From Tessaracoccus aquimaris (GTDB lineage: Bacteria; Actinomycetota; Actinomycetes; Propionibacteriales; Propionibacteriaceae): 64,000 nucleotides of DNA. Below are positions 34,508-43,277 of the stretch, one piece after another. The notes under the pieces are model-generated. The model was not told the origin of the DNA. It did no database searches and saw only the letters and a program-made list of their open reading frames with translations. The translations under genes were made by a program, and so were the position numbers. The stretch covers positions 3,100,001 through 3,164,000 of the forward strand of contig NZ_CP019606.1 in NCBI RefSeq assembly GCF_001997345.1, read 5' to 3'. Numbering within the stretch: position 1 is the first letter of the stretch; every line of letters begins with the position of its first letter.

Positions 34508-35419
34508 TCAGCCTCCGTTGACATTGACGACTTGCACCTCAGCGATGCGCAGCGTGCCAGACGTGTCCAGCGCCAGCGTCAGGACGCCGCTCTCTCCGAT
34601 ACCGGCCCAATCGACCACCCAGTGCGAGGTCGCGGTGACGGGGTACTTCCCATCCTTCGTGTAAAGGTGGCCACAGTCAGGGGAAGCCTCGTTGTGGGTC
34701 CAGATGCTCTGCCACGGAGTCCCCGCAGCACACTCGACCTGATTCCCGTCGCCCATGTCCCACACAACCCTGTCCACGCGGGCCGTGGCCGTGACGGTGA
34801 AACCGCGCTCGGACACCGACCGAGTAATCGGGCCCCACGTTGAGTCCGATCGAGCATCGGCCCACAACCAGACGTTCCACCCGACGTACCCCAGATCAGC
34901 AGGGGATCGCTCTGCCAGCTTCGGAAAGGTACCCATCCGGATCGGTTGCAGCTGCATCCGAGCCACCGCACGACGCGCAAGCTCCTCAGGGTCCGGGGGC
35001 TCAGGCAAGTCCGCAGCAGCAACCCATGCGTCCCATCCAGTGTTCCAACCGTTCTCAGTACCAATGCGGCACTCCACGATCGTCCCGCTGGTGTTGCCCT
35101 TCCACACTTCATCCGTGAAGGGGGGCTGCGTGGCCTTGATTCTGGCGTAGCACTGCAGATCTGGCCGCCAGGAGACACCAAACTGGAAGCAAGGCAGAGG
35201 GGCGCCGCTGGCGGTGAGGCATCCCGAGGCGCCCGAGTCAGACTGACCGCGAGCGCGGCGTGTGGGTGCATTTGCTTGGCCCTTGCCTCCGCCCGTCTCT
35301 ACACGCACCACGACCGTGTGCTCGCTGATGAAGGCGCCGCCATCGGTGTCTGCCAGGGCCGCGCTCGGAGCCACTACGACCGCCAAGACTCCAGCAAGCA
35401 GAGAGCCTAGGACTCGCAT
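34508..35419 (-). CDS. Secreted hypothetical protein
   Basis: A 303-residue protein with a clear signal peptide (MRVLGSLLAGVLAVVVAPSA, cleavage likely after ALA). The mature part has paired cysteines (GCLTASGAPLPCF; CYARI; VECRIG) and a PKD-like region (VVWDMGDGNQVECAAGTPW ... HLYTKDGKYPVTATSHWVVD). It heads the TadE/TadG-like operon. The chosen start at 35419 overlaps the end of the truncated integrase frame by 13 bp; the longer frame to 35458 adds integrase-derived sequence. Confidence 0.65.
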   Translation of the reverse strand: MRVLGSLLAGVLAVVVAPSAALADTDGGAFISEHTVVVRVETGGGKGQANAPTRRARGQSDSGASGCLTASGAPLPCFQFGVSWRPDLQCYARIKATQPPFTDEVWKGNTSGTIVECRIGTENGWNTGWDAWVAAADLPEPPDPEELARRAVARMQLQPIRMGTFPKLAERSPADLGYVGWNVWLWADARSDSTWGPITRSVSERGFTVTATARVDRVVWDMGDGNQVECAAGTPWQSIWTHNEASPDCGHLYTKDGKYPVTATSHWVVDWAGIGESGVLTLALDTSGTLRIAEVQVVNVNGG

Positions 35420-36171
35420 GATTCGACCGTTCCGCTCTGGCCTCCAGCAAGCCTCCATTGATCCCCAACTTGGACAATGTCGACCAGAATCCTCCGCTTC
35501 TCGAAATCGAGATCCATCCGTCGCAAGCCCCTCACCTCGCCCGATCTGAGCCCGCCTAACGCCACGGTGGCCAGCATGGCGACATGGTGTGGCTCGGCGG
35601 CCTCCAGATAGCGGCGTACGTCACCTAGGTCGAAGACGTGACGCTGCTCCATTGGCTTGGTCTTGCGCGGGATGCTCACGCCAGTGGCGGGGTTCTTCTC
35701 GATCCATCCCCAGTGACTAGCCTTGGTCAGCAGTTCGTTGAACAGTGCCAACGTCGATCGGTCACGCCGCCGCTCGGCGCCAAGCGGACCCTTGCGCCAC
35801 TGCCAGACCTCATCGTGAGTGATGGTCTTGATATTGCGCTCAGCCCCCCAGTGGGGGACGATCCGGAGACGCCAATCCTGCTCGTAAGCCGTCTTCGTTG
35901 AGAGAGCCAGAGGGCGGGGGCGCTGCGTCAGGAATCGTTCGTAGACTTCCTGAAGGGTGAGGAGTTGGGGTCGTCTTGCTTCTACTTCCTCAGGCGAGAG
36001 CCACTCCCCACGCTCGATAGCGATCTGCTGGAGTCGCAACCAGTGTTCGGCGTCGCCCTTGTGGGTGAAGGTGATGGGTGCTGCAACTCTCCGAGCCGAG
36101 TCGTGGGGGTGTACGAACGAGGCACGATAGCGCTGGCTGGGCAATCGCTTGACTGATCCGAATCGTCTCAT
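35407..36171 (-). pseudogene. Truncated tyrosine-recombinase integrase
   Basis: A 254-residue frame holding the N-terminal arm-binding region, the core-binding SAM-like domain (TLQEVYERFLTQRPRPLALSTKTAY) and the start of the catalytic domain with the first active-site arginine (ALGGLRSGEVRGLRRMDLDF). It stops after RRILVDIVQVGDQWRLAGG, so the lysine, H-x-x-R and the nucleophilic tyrosine are missing. A whole integrase would be roughly 380-400 residues. It starts about 150 bp from a tRNA-Ala gene, the usual place for the integrase of an element inserted in that tRNA. The element therefore probably cannot excise with its own enzyme. Confidence 0.8.
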
Positions 36172-36282
36172 GACGTGAGTAACCCGGGCAGAATCCGGCT
36201 ACGGCGTTCCACGAACGTTCCATGAAACGGTCCTTTGGTGTCCCTTTGAGGGCACTCAAGTCCAATGTGAAACAAGCAAACT

Positions 36283-36308
36283 CCCTAGTCAAAGGCGTTT
36301 GACTAGGG
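36283..36308. terminator. Hairpin between tRNA-Ala and integrase
   Basis: CCCTAGTCAAA, loop GGCG, TTTGACTAGGG: a perfect 11-bp stem directly 3' of the minus-strand tRNA. It could terminate the tRNA transcript or be part of the element's attachment region. Confidence 0.6.
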
Positions 36309-36318
36309 ACTTCTGCTG

Positions 36319-36391
36319 TGGAGCATAGGGGACTCGAACCCCTAACTTCCACCTTGCAAAGGTGGCACTCTACCAATTGAGTTAATGCCCC
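36319..36391 (-). tRNA. tRNA-Ala (TGC)
   Basis: On the minus strand the acceptor arm GGGGCAT pairs with ATGCTCC, the anticodon arm CCACC-TTTGCAA-GGTGG gives anticodon TGC, and the T arm has GGTTCGAGTCCC. Discriminator A is at 36319 and no CCA is encoded. The 3' end faces the truncated integrase, as expected for an insertion site. Confidence 0.95.
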
Positions 36392-36498
36392 GAGACTTGG
36401 ACGAGTATAGGGCAGGAGCGTCCCTTGGCCACAACCGCGGCCGGCGGCGCACTTGCGCGCGGCGCCGCGTCGGCGACGACGGTGGATATAGTGGCCTA

Positions 36499-36522
36499 GA
36501 ACGTTCCCGGGAATTCCCGGGA
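36499..36522. promoter_or_regulatory. LacI-type operator region before its own gene
   Basis: GAACGTTCCC at 36499-36508 matches most of the CGGGAACGTTCCCG palindrome found at 43137 and 43249. It runs into a second perfect palindrome, TCCCGGGAATTCCCGGGA (36505-36522). Both lie 20-40 bp upstream of the LacI-type gene, suggesting autoregulation. Confidence 0.6.
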
Positions 36523-36541
36523 CTCCAGGAAACGAGGTCCC

Positions 36542-37555
36542 ATGGCAGCGCGACCCAAGGTGCCGACCATCCTCGACATCGCTGCCGAGGCCGGCGTGTC
36601 CAAGTCGGCCGTCTCCCGCGCTCTCCGCGGCCAGGGAGAGGTCAGCCCGGCCACCCGCGAGAAGGTCGAGGCCGCCGCCCGCAGGCTCGGCTACGTTGCC
36701 AACGCCATGGCGCAGGCCCTCGTCACCTCGCGCACCATGAACATCGGCGTCGTCCTTCGCGACGTCACCCGCCCCTACTACGCCTGGCTGATCAACGGCA
36801 TGCAGCAGGAGGCGGAGGGGCGCGGCTACCGGGTCGTCACCATGACGAGCGCGGGCGAACTCGAGGTCGAGGACGCACGCCGGGCGCTGGCCACCCTTGT
36901 CTCGTTGCAGGTCGACGGCCTCGTGCTCGCGTCGGCCCGACTCCCGTCCGAGGACGTCGTCCCCTTCGTCGGCAGGATGCCCATCGTCGTGGCCGGCCGA
37001 CGCGAGATCGGCGCGGGCATCACCTCCGTCTTCTGCGACGACGCCGACGGCGGACGCTCGCTCGCCGACCACCTGCTCGACCTGGGCCATCGCGACATCG
37101 CCGTCCTGCTGGTCGACCGCGACTACTCGCTGAGCCAACACGCACGCACGGCTGCGATGGTCGAGCGGATCGAGGCGGCAGGCGCGACCGCACACGTCTG
37201 GCCCGTCCCCGACGACAACCACACCCTCGACGCCCTCACCGAGAGGTTCGACGGGTCGGGCGTCACGGCGCTGATGTGCCCCACCGACACGGCCGCCCTT
37301 GACGCGCTCGAGTTCCTCCGCCGCGCCGACATCGCCGTCCCGGAGGCATGCAGCGTCACCGGCTTCGATGGCCTCGGCCAGATCGCCAACCCCTACATCG
37401 GGCTGACGACGTTCCGCCAGCCCGCCGCGGAGATCGGCCGCTCCGCCGTCGAACTGCTGATCGACAAGATCGAGCGCGGCAGGGCGCAGGACCGGCTCGT
37501 CGAACTGCGCGGCGAGATGGTCCTGGGTCGCACGTCAGGGCCGCCCCCCGCCTGA
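36542..37555 (+). CDS. LacI-family transcriptional regulator
   Basis: A 337-residue regulator. The helix-turn-helix is at residues 8-30 (PTILDIAAEAGVSKSAVSRAL) with the hinge near 50-60 (RLGYVANAMAQALVTSRT). A periplasmic-binding-like sensor domain follows (MNIGVVLRDVTRPYYAWLI ... SVTGFDGLGQIANPYIGLTT). The ligand is unknown; sugar or phosphate-ester effectors are typical. Its likely operator (GGGAACGTTCCC type) lies before this gene, the HAD/ABC operon, the MgtC-like gene and, as a one-mismatch form, the glycerophosphodiesterase gene. It starts at 36542 with an AACGAGG site. It is the first clear chromosomal gene right of the tRNA. Confidence 0.92.
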   Translation: MAARPKVPTILDIAAEAGVSKSAVSRALRGQGEVSPATREKVEAAARRLGYVANAMAQALVTSRTMNIGVVLRDVTRPYYAWLINGMQQEAEGRGYRVVTMTSAGELEVEDARRALATLVSLQVDGLVLASARLPSEDVVPFVGRMPIVVAGRREIGAGITSVFCDDADGGRSLADHLLDLGHRDIAVLLVDRDYSLSQHARTAAMVERIEAAGATAHVWPVPDDNHTLDALTERFDGSGVTALMCPTDTAALDALEFLRRADIAVPEACSVTGFDGLGQIANPYIGLTTFRQPAAEIGRSAVELLIDKIERGRAQDRLVELRGEMVLGRTSGPPPA

Positions 37556-37596
37556 GGTACAGGGGGGGAACTCCCAGGCGAGGGACGACCGGTCTA

Positions 37597-38231
37597 TCAG
37601 GAGAGGCGCCAACTGCGCATGATCTCCCAGCTCATCGACTTCCAGTAGTCGCAGGTCCACGCGGGCGCGTGCAGGCGGTAGGCCGTGACGGTGTCGCCGC
37701 GGAATGTCGACGGGCCGCAGAACCCCGCCCCGACCAGGAAGTCGTGCACCTCCTCGCGGAGGGCGTCCTCCCCCTCGAGTTCGCGCCCCGCGAGCGTCAG
37801 GTGCGGGCGGTACCGCTCGGGGAATCGCGGCGCCGGAGCGGGGCGTCCCAGTCGCCGTCGGGGTAGACGCGGAGCGGCGCGACCGCGTTCATGAGCGTCC
37901 CCGCGAGGTCCGTGAACGACGAGGACTCCCCGCTTCCGAGTTCGTATCCGATTCCGTCGCCGGGACGCTTCACGATGCCGCCGTTGACGACGGTGATGGC
38001 GGGCGCGCCCGCGAGCGCGGCGTCGAGTTCGTCCAGGAAGCCCTCCTCCGAGACGGAGGGGTCGAGCGCGATCGATCCCACCAGCGTCACGTGGGGCGGG
38101 TAGCTGCCCGCCTCCCGCAGCCCGAATTGGCGCTTGAGGACGTCGAACGCCTCCGCGACCAGCCTGCCGAACTCCGGGGAGGGCCTGAGGTAGACGCCGT
38201 ACCTGGTCAGGTCGACGCTCTGCACCGTCAT
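37597..38231 (-). CDS. 2H-family phosphoesterase (2'-5' RNA ligase-like), apparent frameshift
   Basis: Two H-x-T motifs mark the 2H superfamily: PPHVTLVGS in the first frame (from the start at 38231) and RPHLTLAGR in the second (ending 37597). Adding one base in the G run 37840-37843 joins them as DWDAPAPAPRFPERYRPHLTL, giving 211 residues. 2H enzymes hydrolyse cyclic or 2',3'-phosphodiesters of nucleotides and sugars. It overlaps the end of the ABC ATPase gene by 4 bp, so it is the last gene of that operon and may process imported phosphodiesters. Without the correction the second catalytic motif is lost. Confidence 0.75.
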
Positions 38232-39382
38232 GCGGCCTCGTCCGGGAGCAGCCAGGCGCGCTCGGCGTCGACGACGACCTGCACCAGGTCGTCGGCGTTC
38301 GCGCCGCGGTGGTCCGCGGAGTCGGACACGAGTAGGATCCCCGCCTCGGTCTCGACCTCGTAGTCGATGCGGTTGCCGACGAAGCTGGCCGAGACGACCT
38401 TGCCGACGTCGGCCCCGATTGCGGCACCCTCCGGTGCCCGGCGCAGCGAGATGCCCTCCGGGCGCGCGAGCAGCACCGACGGCGACGTGTCGCTGACCGC
38501 GGGGTGGGAGGCGACGGAGTGCGCCATGCCGAGCACGCGCACGTCTGCCCGTCCGTCGACGACGTCGTGGACGTGGACGTCGATGAAGTTCGCGGTGCCG
38601 ATGAAGTCGGCCACGAAGCGGGTCTCCGGTCGCCGGTAGACGTTCTCGGGCGAGTCGACCTGGTGCACCTTCCCGCCCGACATGACGACGATCCGGTCGG
38701 ACATCGTCATGGCCTCCTCCTGGTCGTGGGTGACGAAGATGCTGGTGATGCCCAGTTGCTGTTGAAGCTTGCGGATCTGGAGCCGCATCTGGCCACGCAG
38801 CTTCGCGTCGAGGTTCGACAGCGGCTCGTCGAACAGCAGGACCTTCGGCCGCATCACGAGGGCGCGGGCCAGCGCGACCCTCTGCTGCTGGCCGCCCGAG
38901 AGTTGGTGCGGGGCCCGCCTGTCCAAGGACTGCAGCCCCATGGTCTCGACGACCGAGTCGACCTCCCGGTTGATCTCGGCCTTGGACAGCTTCTTCAGCT
39001 TCAGCCCGTAGGCGATGTTGTCGCGCACCGACAGGTGCGGGAACAGCGCGTACGACTGGAACACCATCGACATGGGTCGGCGGTTGGGGGGCAGCGAGCC
39101 GAGGTCGGCGCCGTCGAGGGTGATCCGCCCGTCGGAGAGGGTCTCGAAGCCTGCGATCATCCGTAGCGTCGTCGTCTTCCCGCAGCCGGACGGGCCGAGC
39201 AGCGAGACGAACTCGCCCGGGTGGATGTCGAGGCTGAAGCCGTCGACGGCGGGCGGGGCGTCGGCGGTTCCGGGGTAGCGCTTGCTGACGTTGCTCAACT
39301 GCACGCGACCGACGGCGGGGCTGACCTCATCCATGGAGGCGACCTTTCTGGACTGCTTGGTGATGGTGGGCGCTTCAGACAC
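38228..39382 (-). CDS. ABC transporter ATP-binding protein
   Basis: A 384-residue ATPase of the PotA/FbpC type. Walker A is SLLGPSGCGKTTTLRM, the signature HQLSGGQQQRVALARAL, Walker B KVLLFDEPLSNLDAKL, and the H-loop VTHDQEEAM. A C-terminal TOBE-like region follows (RPEGISLRRAPEGAAIGADV). It energises the permease encoded just upstream, whose gene overlaps it by 8 bp. The PotA/FbpC branch serves iron(III), phosphonate, polyamine and similar importers, so the substrate is not fixed by this gene alone. Confidence 0.92.
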   Translation of the reverse strand: MSEAPTITKQSRKVASMDEVSPAVGRVQLSNVSKRYPGTADAPPAVDGFSLDIHPGEFVSLLGPSGCGKTTTLRMIAGFETLSDGRITLDGADLGSLPPNRRPMSMVFQSYALFPHLSVRDNIAYGLKLKKLSKAEINREVDSVVETMGLQSLDRRAPHQLSGGQQQRVALARALVMRPKVLLFDEPLSNLDAKLRGQMRLQIRKLQQQLGITSIFVTHDQEEAMTMSDRIVVMSGGKVHQVDSPENVYRRPETRFVADFIGTANFIDVHVHDVVDGRADVRVLGMAHSVASHPAVSDTSPSVLLARPEGISLRRAPEGAAIGADVGKVVSASFVGNRIDYEVETEAGILLVSDSADHRGANADDLVQVVVDAERAWLLPDEAA

Positions 39383-41111
39383 GGGGAGCCACCCTTCCCC
39401 AGCGCCGCAGCGCCAGCTCGAGCAGCCCCATGAAGGCGAGCACGAGCGCGATCAGCAGCGTGCAGTAGGCGAACGCGTTGCCGAAGCGTCCCGTGTCGAC
39501 CTCGTCCAACAACTGCGCCGAGACGATGTGGGTCTCAGGGGTGGTGATGAAGATGATCGGGGTCAGTGCGGTCATCGATCTGGCGATCGCGTAGCTGACC
39601 CCGGCCAGCAGCGCGGGCCGCAGCAGCGGGAGCGTCGTCTTCCAGAAGGTGGTGATGGAGTCGGCTCCGAGCGACGTCGACGCCTCCTCGATCGCGGGAT
39701 GGATCTGGGAGATGGCCGCGATCGACGACCGTTGCCCGGCGGGCAGCGCGAACACGATGTAGACGAGCAGGATGGCGGCTGCTCCGCCGAGGATGCCGTT
39801 GCCGCCGGCAAGGGCGGGAACCTTCAGCCCGAGCAGGTAGTAAGGGACGGAGAAGGCGACGGCGTATCCGAGGCCGAGCACGATGCCAGGCACCGCGACG
39901 CCGAGCATGCCGACGAAGTCGACCACTCCGCCGACCCGGCGGCCGAGTTTCCGGACGACAAGCCAGGCCACGATGGTGCCCAGCAGCCCGCTGATGGGGG
40001 CGGCGATGATGGCGAGCACTGTCGTGTCGAGGAAGGCGCCGGGCGCGCGTCCGGTGAGGATCTGGGCGTAGTGGTCGAGCGTGAACGAGTTGTTGACGCC
40101 GATGATCTTGATGAAGCCGCCGACGATGACGGTGGCGAAGATCGCAACGCTCAGCAGGCTCACGAGGCCGACGACGATAAGGATCGGCACCCGCAGCGCC
40201 GGGCTGGTGATCAGGGCGGGCGCCTGCGACGGCTTGCCCGTGACCGACACGACGCTGCGCTTGGAGACCCAGTAGTGCTGCAGCACGAACACGACGAGGG
40301 CCGGCACCAGCAGCACCAGGGAGTAGGCGGCAGCCTTCACGATCGAGAAGTCGCCCGTGATGGCGTAGTAGACGTTGCTGGCGACCACGGTGTAGTTGCC
40401 GCCGATGACCAGCGGGTTGGCGAGGTCAGAGATCGCCTCGACGAAGAGAAAGAGGAACGAGCCCGCGATGCCGGGGAAGATCATGGGAAGCGTCACGGTG
40501 CGGAAGGCGTATAAGCCGCCCGCCCCGAGATTGGCGGCGGCCTCCTCCATCGCGGAGTCGACGTTGAGGAGCATCGCCCGGATCGTCAGGTAGGCGATCG
40601 GGGAGAACGACAGCGACATGACAAGGACGAGACCAGGGAGCCCGTAGACGTCGATGGGCACCTCGAAGATGCCCTTCGAGATCACGCCGTTACGGCCGAA
40701 CAGCACGATGACGGCGGTGGCGACGGCGAACGGTGGAGCGACGACCGGCAGCAGCGCGATGAAGTGCACGAGCCTGCGGCCCCGGAACTGGAGGCGGACC
40801 TGGGCGAACGCGAAGCAGAGCCCGATCGTGGTGCCGATCACGCCGGTCAGCAGCCCAAGCAGCAGGGTGTTGCCCAGCATGCGGCGGTTGGCCGGCTCCG
40901 TGAACGTCGAGGCGATGACGGCGAGCCCTTGCGGAACCGTGCCCGTGACGAGCAGTTGCGCGATGGGCCACACCACGATGACCGCAAGCACCGCCGCAAC
41001 GCAGATGAAGATCAGCAGCGAGGGTCGGTCGATCCGCACCCGCGGCGAGCGCCTGGCGCGGGGCCGACCCGACGTCGGGGCCTCGACGGCGGAGGTGAGC
41101 AGAGTGGACAT
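39375..41111 (-). CDS. ABC transporter permease (fused, FbpB-like)
   Basis: A 578-residue protein with about twelve membrane helices and two permease domains in tandem, each with an EAA-like loop (MEEAAANLGAGGLYAFRTVTLPM and IEEASTSLGADSITTFWKTTLPL; each spans the contact with the ATPase). Such fused permeases occur in iron(III) and 2-aminoethylphosphonate importers. It lies between the binding-protein gene (19-bp gap) and the ATPase gene (8-bp overlap). Confidence 0.9.
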   Translation of the reverse strand: MSTLLTSAVEAPTSGRPRARRSPRVRIDRPSLLIFICVAAVLAVIVVWPIAQLLVTGTVPQGLAVIASTFTEPANRRMLGNTLLLGLLTGVIGTTIGLCFAFAQVRLQFRGRRLVHFIALLPVVAPPFAVATAVIVLFGRNGVISKGIFEVPIDVYGLPGLVLVMSLSFSPIAYLTIRAMLLNVDSAMEEAAANLGAGGLYAFRTVTLPMIFPGIAGSFLFLFVEAISDLANPLVIGGNYTVVASNVYYAITGDFSIVKAAAYSLVLLVPALVVFVLQHYWVSKRSVVSVTGKPSQAPALITSPALRVPILIVVGLVSLLSVAIFATVIVGGFIKIIGVNNSFTLDHYAQILTGRAPGAFLDTTVLAIIAAPISGLLGTIVAWLVVRKLGRRVGGVVDFVGMLGVAVPGIVLGLGYAVAFSVPYYLLGLKVPALAGGNGILGGAAAILLVYIVFALPAGQRSSIAAISQIHPAIEEASTSLGADSITTFWKTTLPLLRPALLAGVSYAIARSMTALTPIIFITTPETHIVSAQLLDEVDTGRFGNAFAYCTLLIALVLAFMGLLELALRRWGRVAPRV

Positions 41112-41130
41112 GGGAGCTGTTCCTCGGGCG

Positions 41131-42198
41131 TCAGGCCTTGGGCGCGGGGGCGATCTGCTGCGTGAACGCGTCGATCATCGTCTGCCGCTGGTCCGCGGCC
41201 TCGCGCTTGTCCCAGGGGACGAGGTTCAGCTCGGTGATGTCGGTGGCGCCTTCGCGGATGGTGGCATCCGGGTTGACGGGCAGGGCGTAGGTGGGGATGT
41301 CGCCGTAGGCGTTCTGCCAGTCGGTGGTCAGGATCCAGTCGTAGAACTTCTTGGCGTTCTCCGGGTTCTTGGCCCCCTTGACGACGCTGACCGCGCCGAC
41401 CTCGTAGCCTGCTCCCTCCTCCGGGTAGCTGACGGTGAGTTCGTAGCCCTGGGCTGCGAGCCGTTCGCAGTCGGCGACCAGCGAGATGCTGGTGGCGAGC
41501 TCGCCCCGTCCGACCATCTCGCCCGCCGTCGTCGAGGCGTTGCCGTACTGGAGGACGTTCTGGTTGAGCTTGGTGAAGTAGTCGATCGTCTTTGCCTCGT
41601 CCTTGCCGTCGATGACGTACTTGGCGTACATGGCCATGTAGCCGGCGCCGACGGAGGCGGGGTGCGGCATGCCGACGTGGCCCTTCAGCTTGGGGTCGAG
41701 CAGGTCGTCCCACGAGGTGGGGACCTCGAGGCCGAGGGCGGCGAGCTGCTCTTCGCTGGAGCAGAAGCCGAGCGCCCCGGTGTAGAAGCCCGACCAGATG
41801 CCGTCCTTGTCGGTGTTCTGTTCGTCGAGGTTGGAGGCGTTCCCGGAGACGTAGTTCTCGATCAGTCCCTGGTCGGCCGCGACGAGGTGGTTCTCCGCCT
41901 GGCCGCCGGCCCACACGTCGAACTCGGGAGCATCCTTCGACGCCGAGAGGCGCGCGATGGCGGCGCCAGCCCCCATCGACACGTAGTTGGCCTCGATGCC
42001 GGTGGCCTCCTGGAACTGCTTGATCATGGCCTCGCAGTAGTCCTCCACCTGGCTGCAGGCGACCGACACCTTTCCGCCGCCTGCACTCTCGGAGCCGCCG
42101 CCTCCTCCCGCGACCTGCGGGTCGGCGGCCGGGGTGCAGGCGCTCAAGGCGATGCCGATGGCCAGAAGCGGGATCAGGGTCTTCGTTGACGTGTTCAT
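41131..42198 (-). CDS. ABC transporter substrate-binding lipoprotein
   Basis: A 355-residue extracellular binding protein. The signal ends in a lipobox (AIGIALSAC, lipid on Cys at residue 20). The mature part fits the type 2 periplasmic-binding fold of the AfuA/PhnS group (KVSVACSQVEDYCEAMIKQF; FDVWAGGQAENHLVAADQGL; ADCERLAAQGYELTVSYPEE). It delivers its ligand to the fused permease. Neighbouring HAD phosphatase, 2H phosphoesterase and glycerophosphodiesterase point to a phosphonate or phosphate-ester ligand, but iron(III) is not excluded. Confidence 0.85.
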   Translation of the reverse strand: MNTSTKTLIPLLAIGIALSACTPAADPQVAGGGGGSESAGGGKVSVACSQVEDYCEAMIKQFQEATGIEANYVSMGAGAAIARLSASKDAPEFDVWAGGQAENHLVAADQGLIENYVSGNASNLDEQNTDKDGIWSGFYTGALGFCSSEEQLAALGLEVPTSWDDLLDPKLKGHVGMPHPASVGAGYMAMYAKYVIDGKDEAKTIDYFTKLNQNVLQYGNASTTAGEMVGRGELATSISLVADCERLAAQGYELTVSYPEEGAGYEVGAVSVVKGAKNPENAKKFYDWILTTDWQNAYGDIPTYALPVNPDATIREGATDITELNLVPWDKREAADQRQTMIDAFTQQIAPAPKA

Positions 42199-42512
42199 GA
42201 TGCTTCCTTCATGGGGTTCGTGGGTGTGGATCGTGGCGTGGTGGTCGAATCTGTCGGGATCAGGCGGTAGCCCTCACCTCGGGCGCTCTGGATGGTGAGC
42301 CCTTCGTCGAGCTTGCGGCGGAGCCGGTGGACGGCGCTCTTGAGCCGGTGCCGCTCGCCGCGAGCCACGTACGACCCCCAGGCCGCGCGGCAGAGCTCGC
42401 GGTGTCCGACGACGTCGCCGCCCGCCTCGGTGAGCGTCGCCAGGATCGCCGTCTCCGCGCGGTTGAGCGGGACCCGTTCGGGGCGGACTCTACGGGCATG
42501 GGCGTCCATCAC
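42195..42512 (-). CDS. Stand-alone OmpR/PhoB-type winged-helix protein
   Basis: A 105-residue protein that is essentially one Trans_reg_C winged helix: NRAETAILATLTEAGGDVVG, then RHRLKSAVHRLRRKLDEGLT and SARGEGYRLIP. It lacks a receiver domain. Both ends overlap neighbours by 4 bp (ATGA), so it is produced together with the HAD enzyme and the binding protein. It may be a small local regulator of the uptake operon. Confidence 0.8.
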   Translation of the reverse strand: MMDAHARRVRPERVPLNRAETAILATLTEAGGDVVGHRELCRAAWGSYVARGERHRLKSAVHRLRRKLDEGLTIQSARGEGYRLIPTDSTTTPRSTPTNPMKEAS

Positions 42513-43108
42513 CCGAGCTCCCGGAGGAACGCGCGCGAGTCGTCGTCCGAAACCCAGAGGTGCGCCTTCCAGCCTGCCCGGCTTGCGGCCGCGACGTTGT
42601 GTTCGCGGTCGTCGATGAAGGCGATGGAGCCGCCGTCGACGCCGAGCGCGTCGGTGACGGCCGCGTAGATCGCCTCGTCCGGCTTTGCCATCCGCAGCTC
42701 GGACGAGAAGAACCAGTGCTCGACGTGCGGTGCCCAGTCGGAGTTGCGGGCCGCGGCGGCCATCGGCAGGGGCGCGTTGGAGAGGACGGCGACCGTCCTG
42801 TCCTCAGCTGCCACCTCCAGCAGGTGGGCGGCGGCGGGCCGCACGGTGGTCCAGGCGTTGCTGTCGATCCCGGAGAGTCGCTCGATGAGGTCGTCGGAGA
42901 TCTCGACCCCGAGTCGCCGTGCGATGCCGCCCCAGTACGGGGCGCATTCGGCGCCCCTGTCGTAGTCGTCACGCTCGGCCCAGTACTCGGCGCGGACCTC
43001 GTCGGCTGGGCGCCCGAGAGCACGGGCCAACTCCTCGAAGAGTCCAGGCGCCTCGGAGAGCACCTCGCCGATGTCGAAGACCACCACGGTTGGGGAGTGA
43101 GCCTGCAT
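42509..43108 (-). CDS. HAD-superfamily hydrolase
   Basis: A 199-residue HAD-IA type hydrolase. Motif I is VVVFDIGEVL (nucleophile Asp; the usual second Asp is replaced by GE, as in some subgroups), motif II TVAVLSNAPLP, the lysine in RMAKPDEAIY, and motif IV IAFIDDREHNVAAA. Probably a phosphatase of small phosphorylated metabolites. The start at 43108 has a GAGAGGG site. It is the first gene of the operon HAD, winged helix, binding protein, permease, ATPase, 2H, and has a LacI-type palindrome 28 bp upstream. Confidence 0.82.
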   Translation of the reverse strand: MQAHSPTVVVFDIGEVLSEAPGLFEELARALGRPADEVRAEYWAERDDYDRGAECAPYWGGIARRLGVEISDDLIERLSGIDSNAWTTVRPAAAHLLEVAAEDRTVAVLSNAPLPMAAAARNSDWAPHVEHWFFSSELRMAKPDEAIYAAVTDALGVDGGSIAFIDDREHNVAAASRAGWKAHLWVSDDDSRAFLRELG

Positions 43109-43136
43109 GGATACCCTCTCGGATCCTGGACTGGTT

Positions 43137-43150
43137 CGGGAACGTTCCCG
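43137..43150. promoter_or_regulatory. LacI-type operator before the HAD/ABC operon
   Basis: CGGGAACGTTCCCG is a perfect palindrome 28 bp upstream of the first gene of the uptake operon. The same 14 bases occur at 43249. Confidence 0.75.
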
Positions 43151-43248
43151 GTAGGGATGACGGTAGCAGCAGTCTTCAGGCATGGCAATAGCCTCTCGGC
43201 ATATCTGGGACGAGGATCGTTGCGCCGCGATGAGGTACATTCGGTTGA

Positions 43249-43262
43249 CGGGAACGTTCCCG
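43249..43262. promoter_or_regulatory. LacI-type operator before the MgtC-like gene
   Basis: CGGGAACGTTCCCG, identical to 43137-43150, lies 15 bp upstream of the MgtC-like gene and just after TTGAC (43245), so binding would block that promoter. The two palindromes sit in the same divergent promoter region. Confidence 0.75.
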
Positions 43263-43277
43263 ATTTTGGAGGCCACG

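Noticed and set aside
23873..36308. TTTGACTAGGG at 23873 and 36298 as attachment cores
   Set aside because: Only 11 bases are shared, one copy is part of a hairpin, and neither extends into the tRNA 3' end, so chance is likely.
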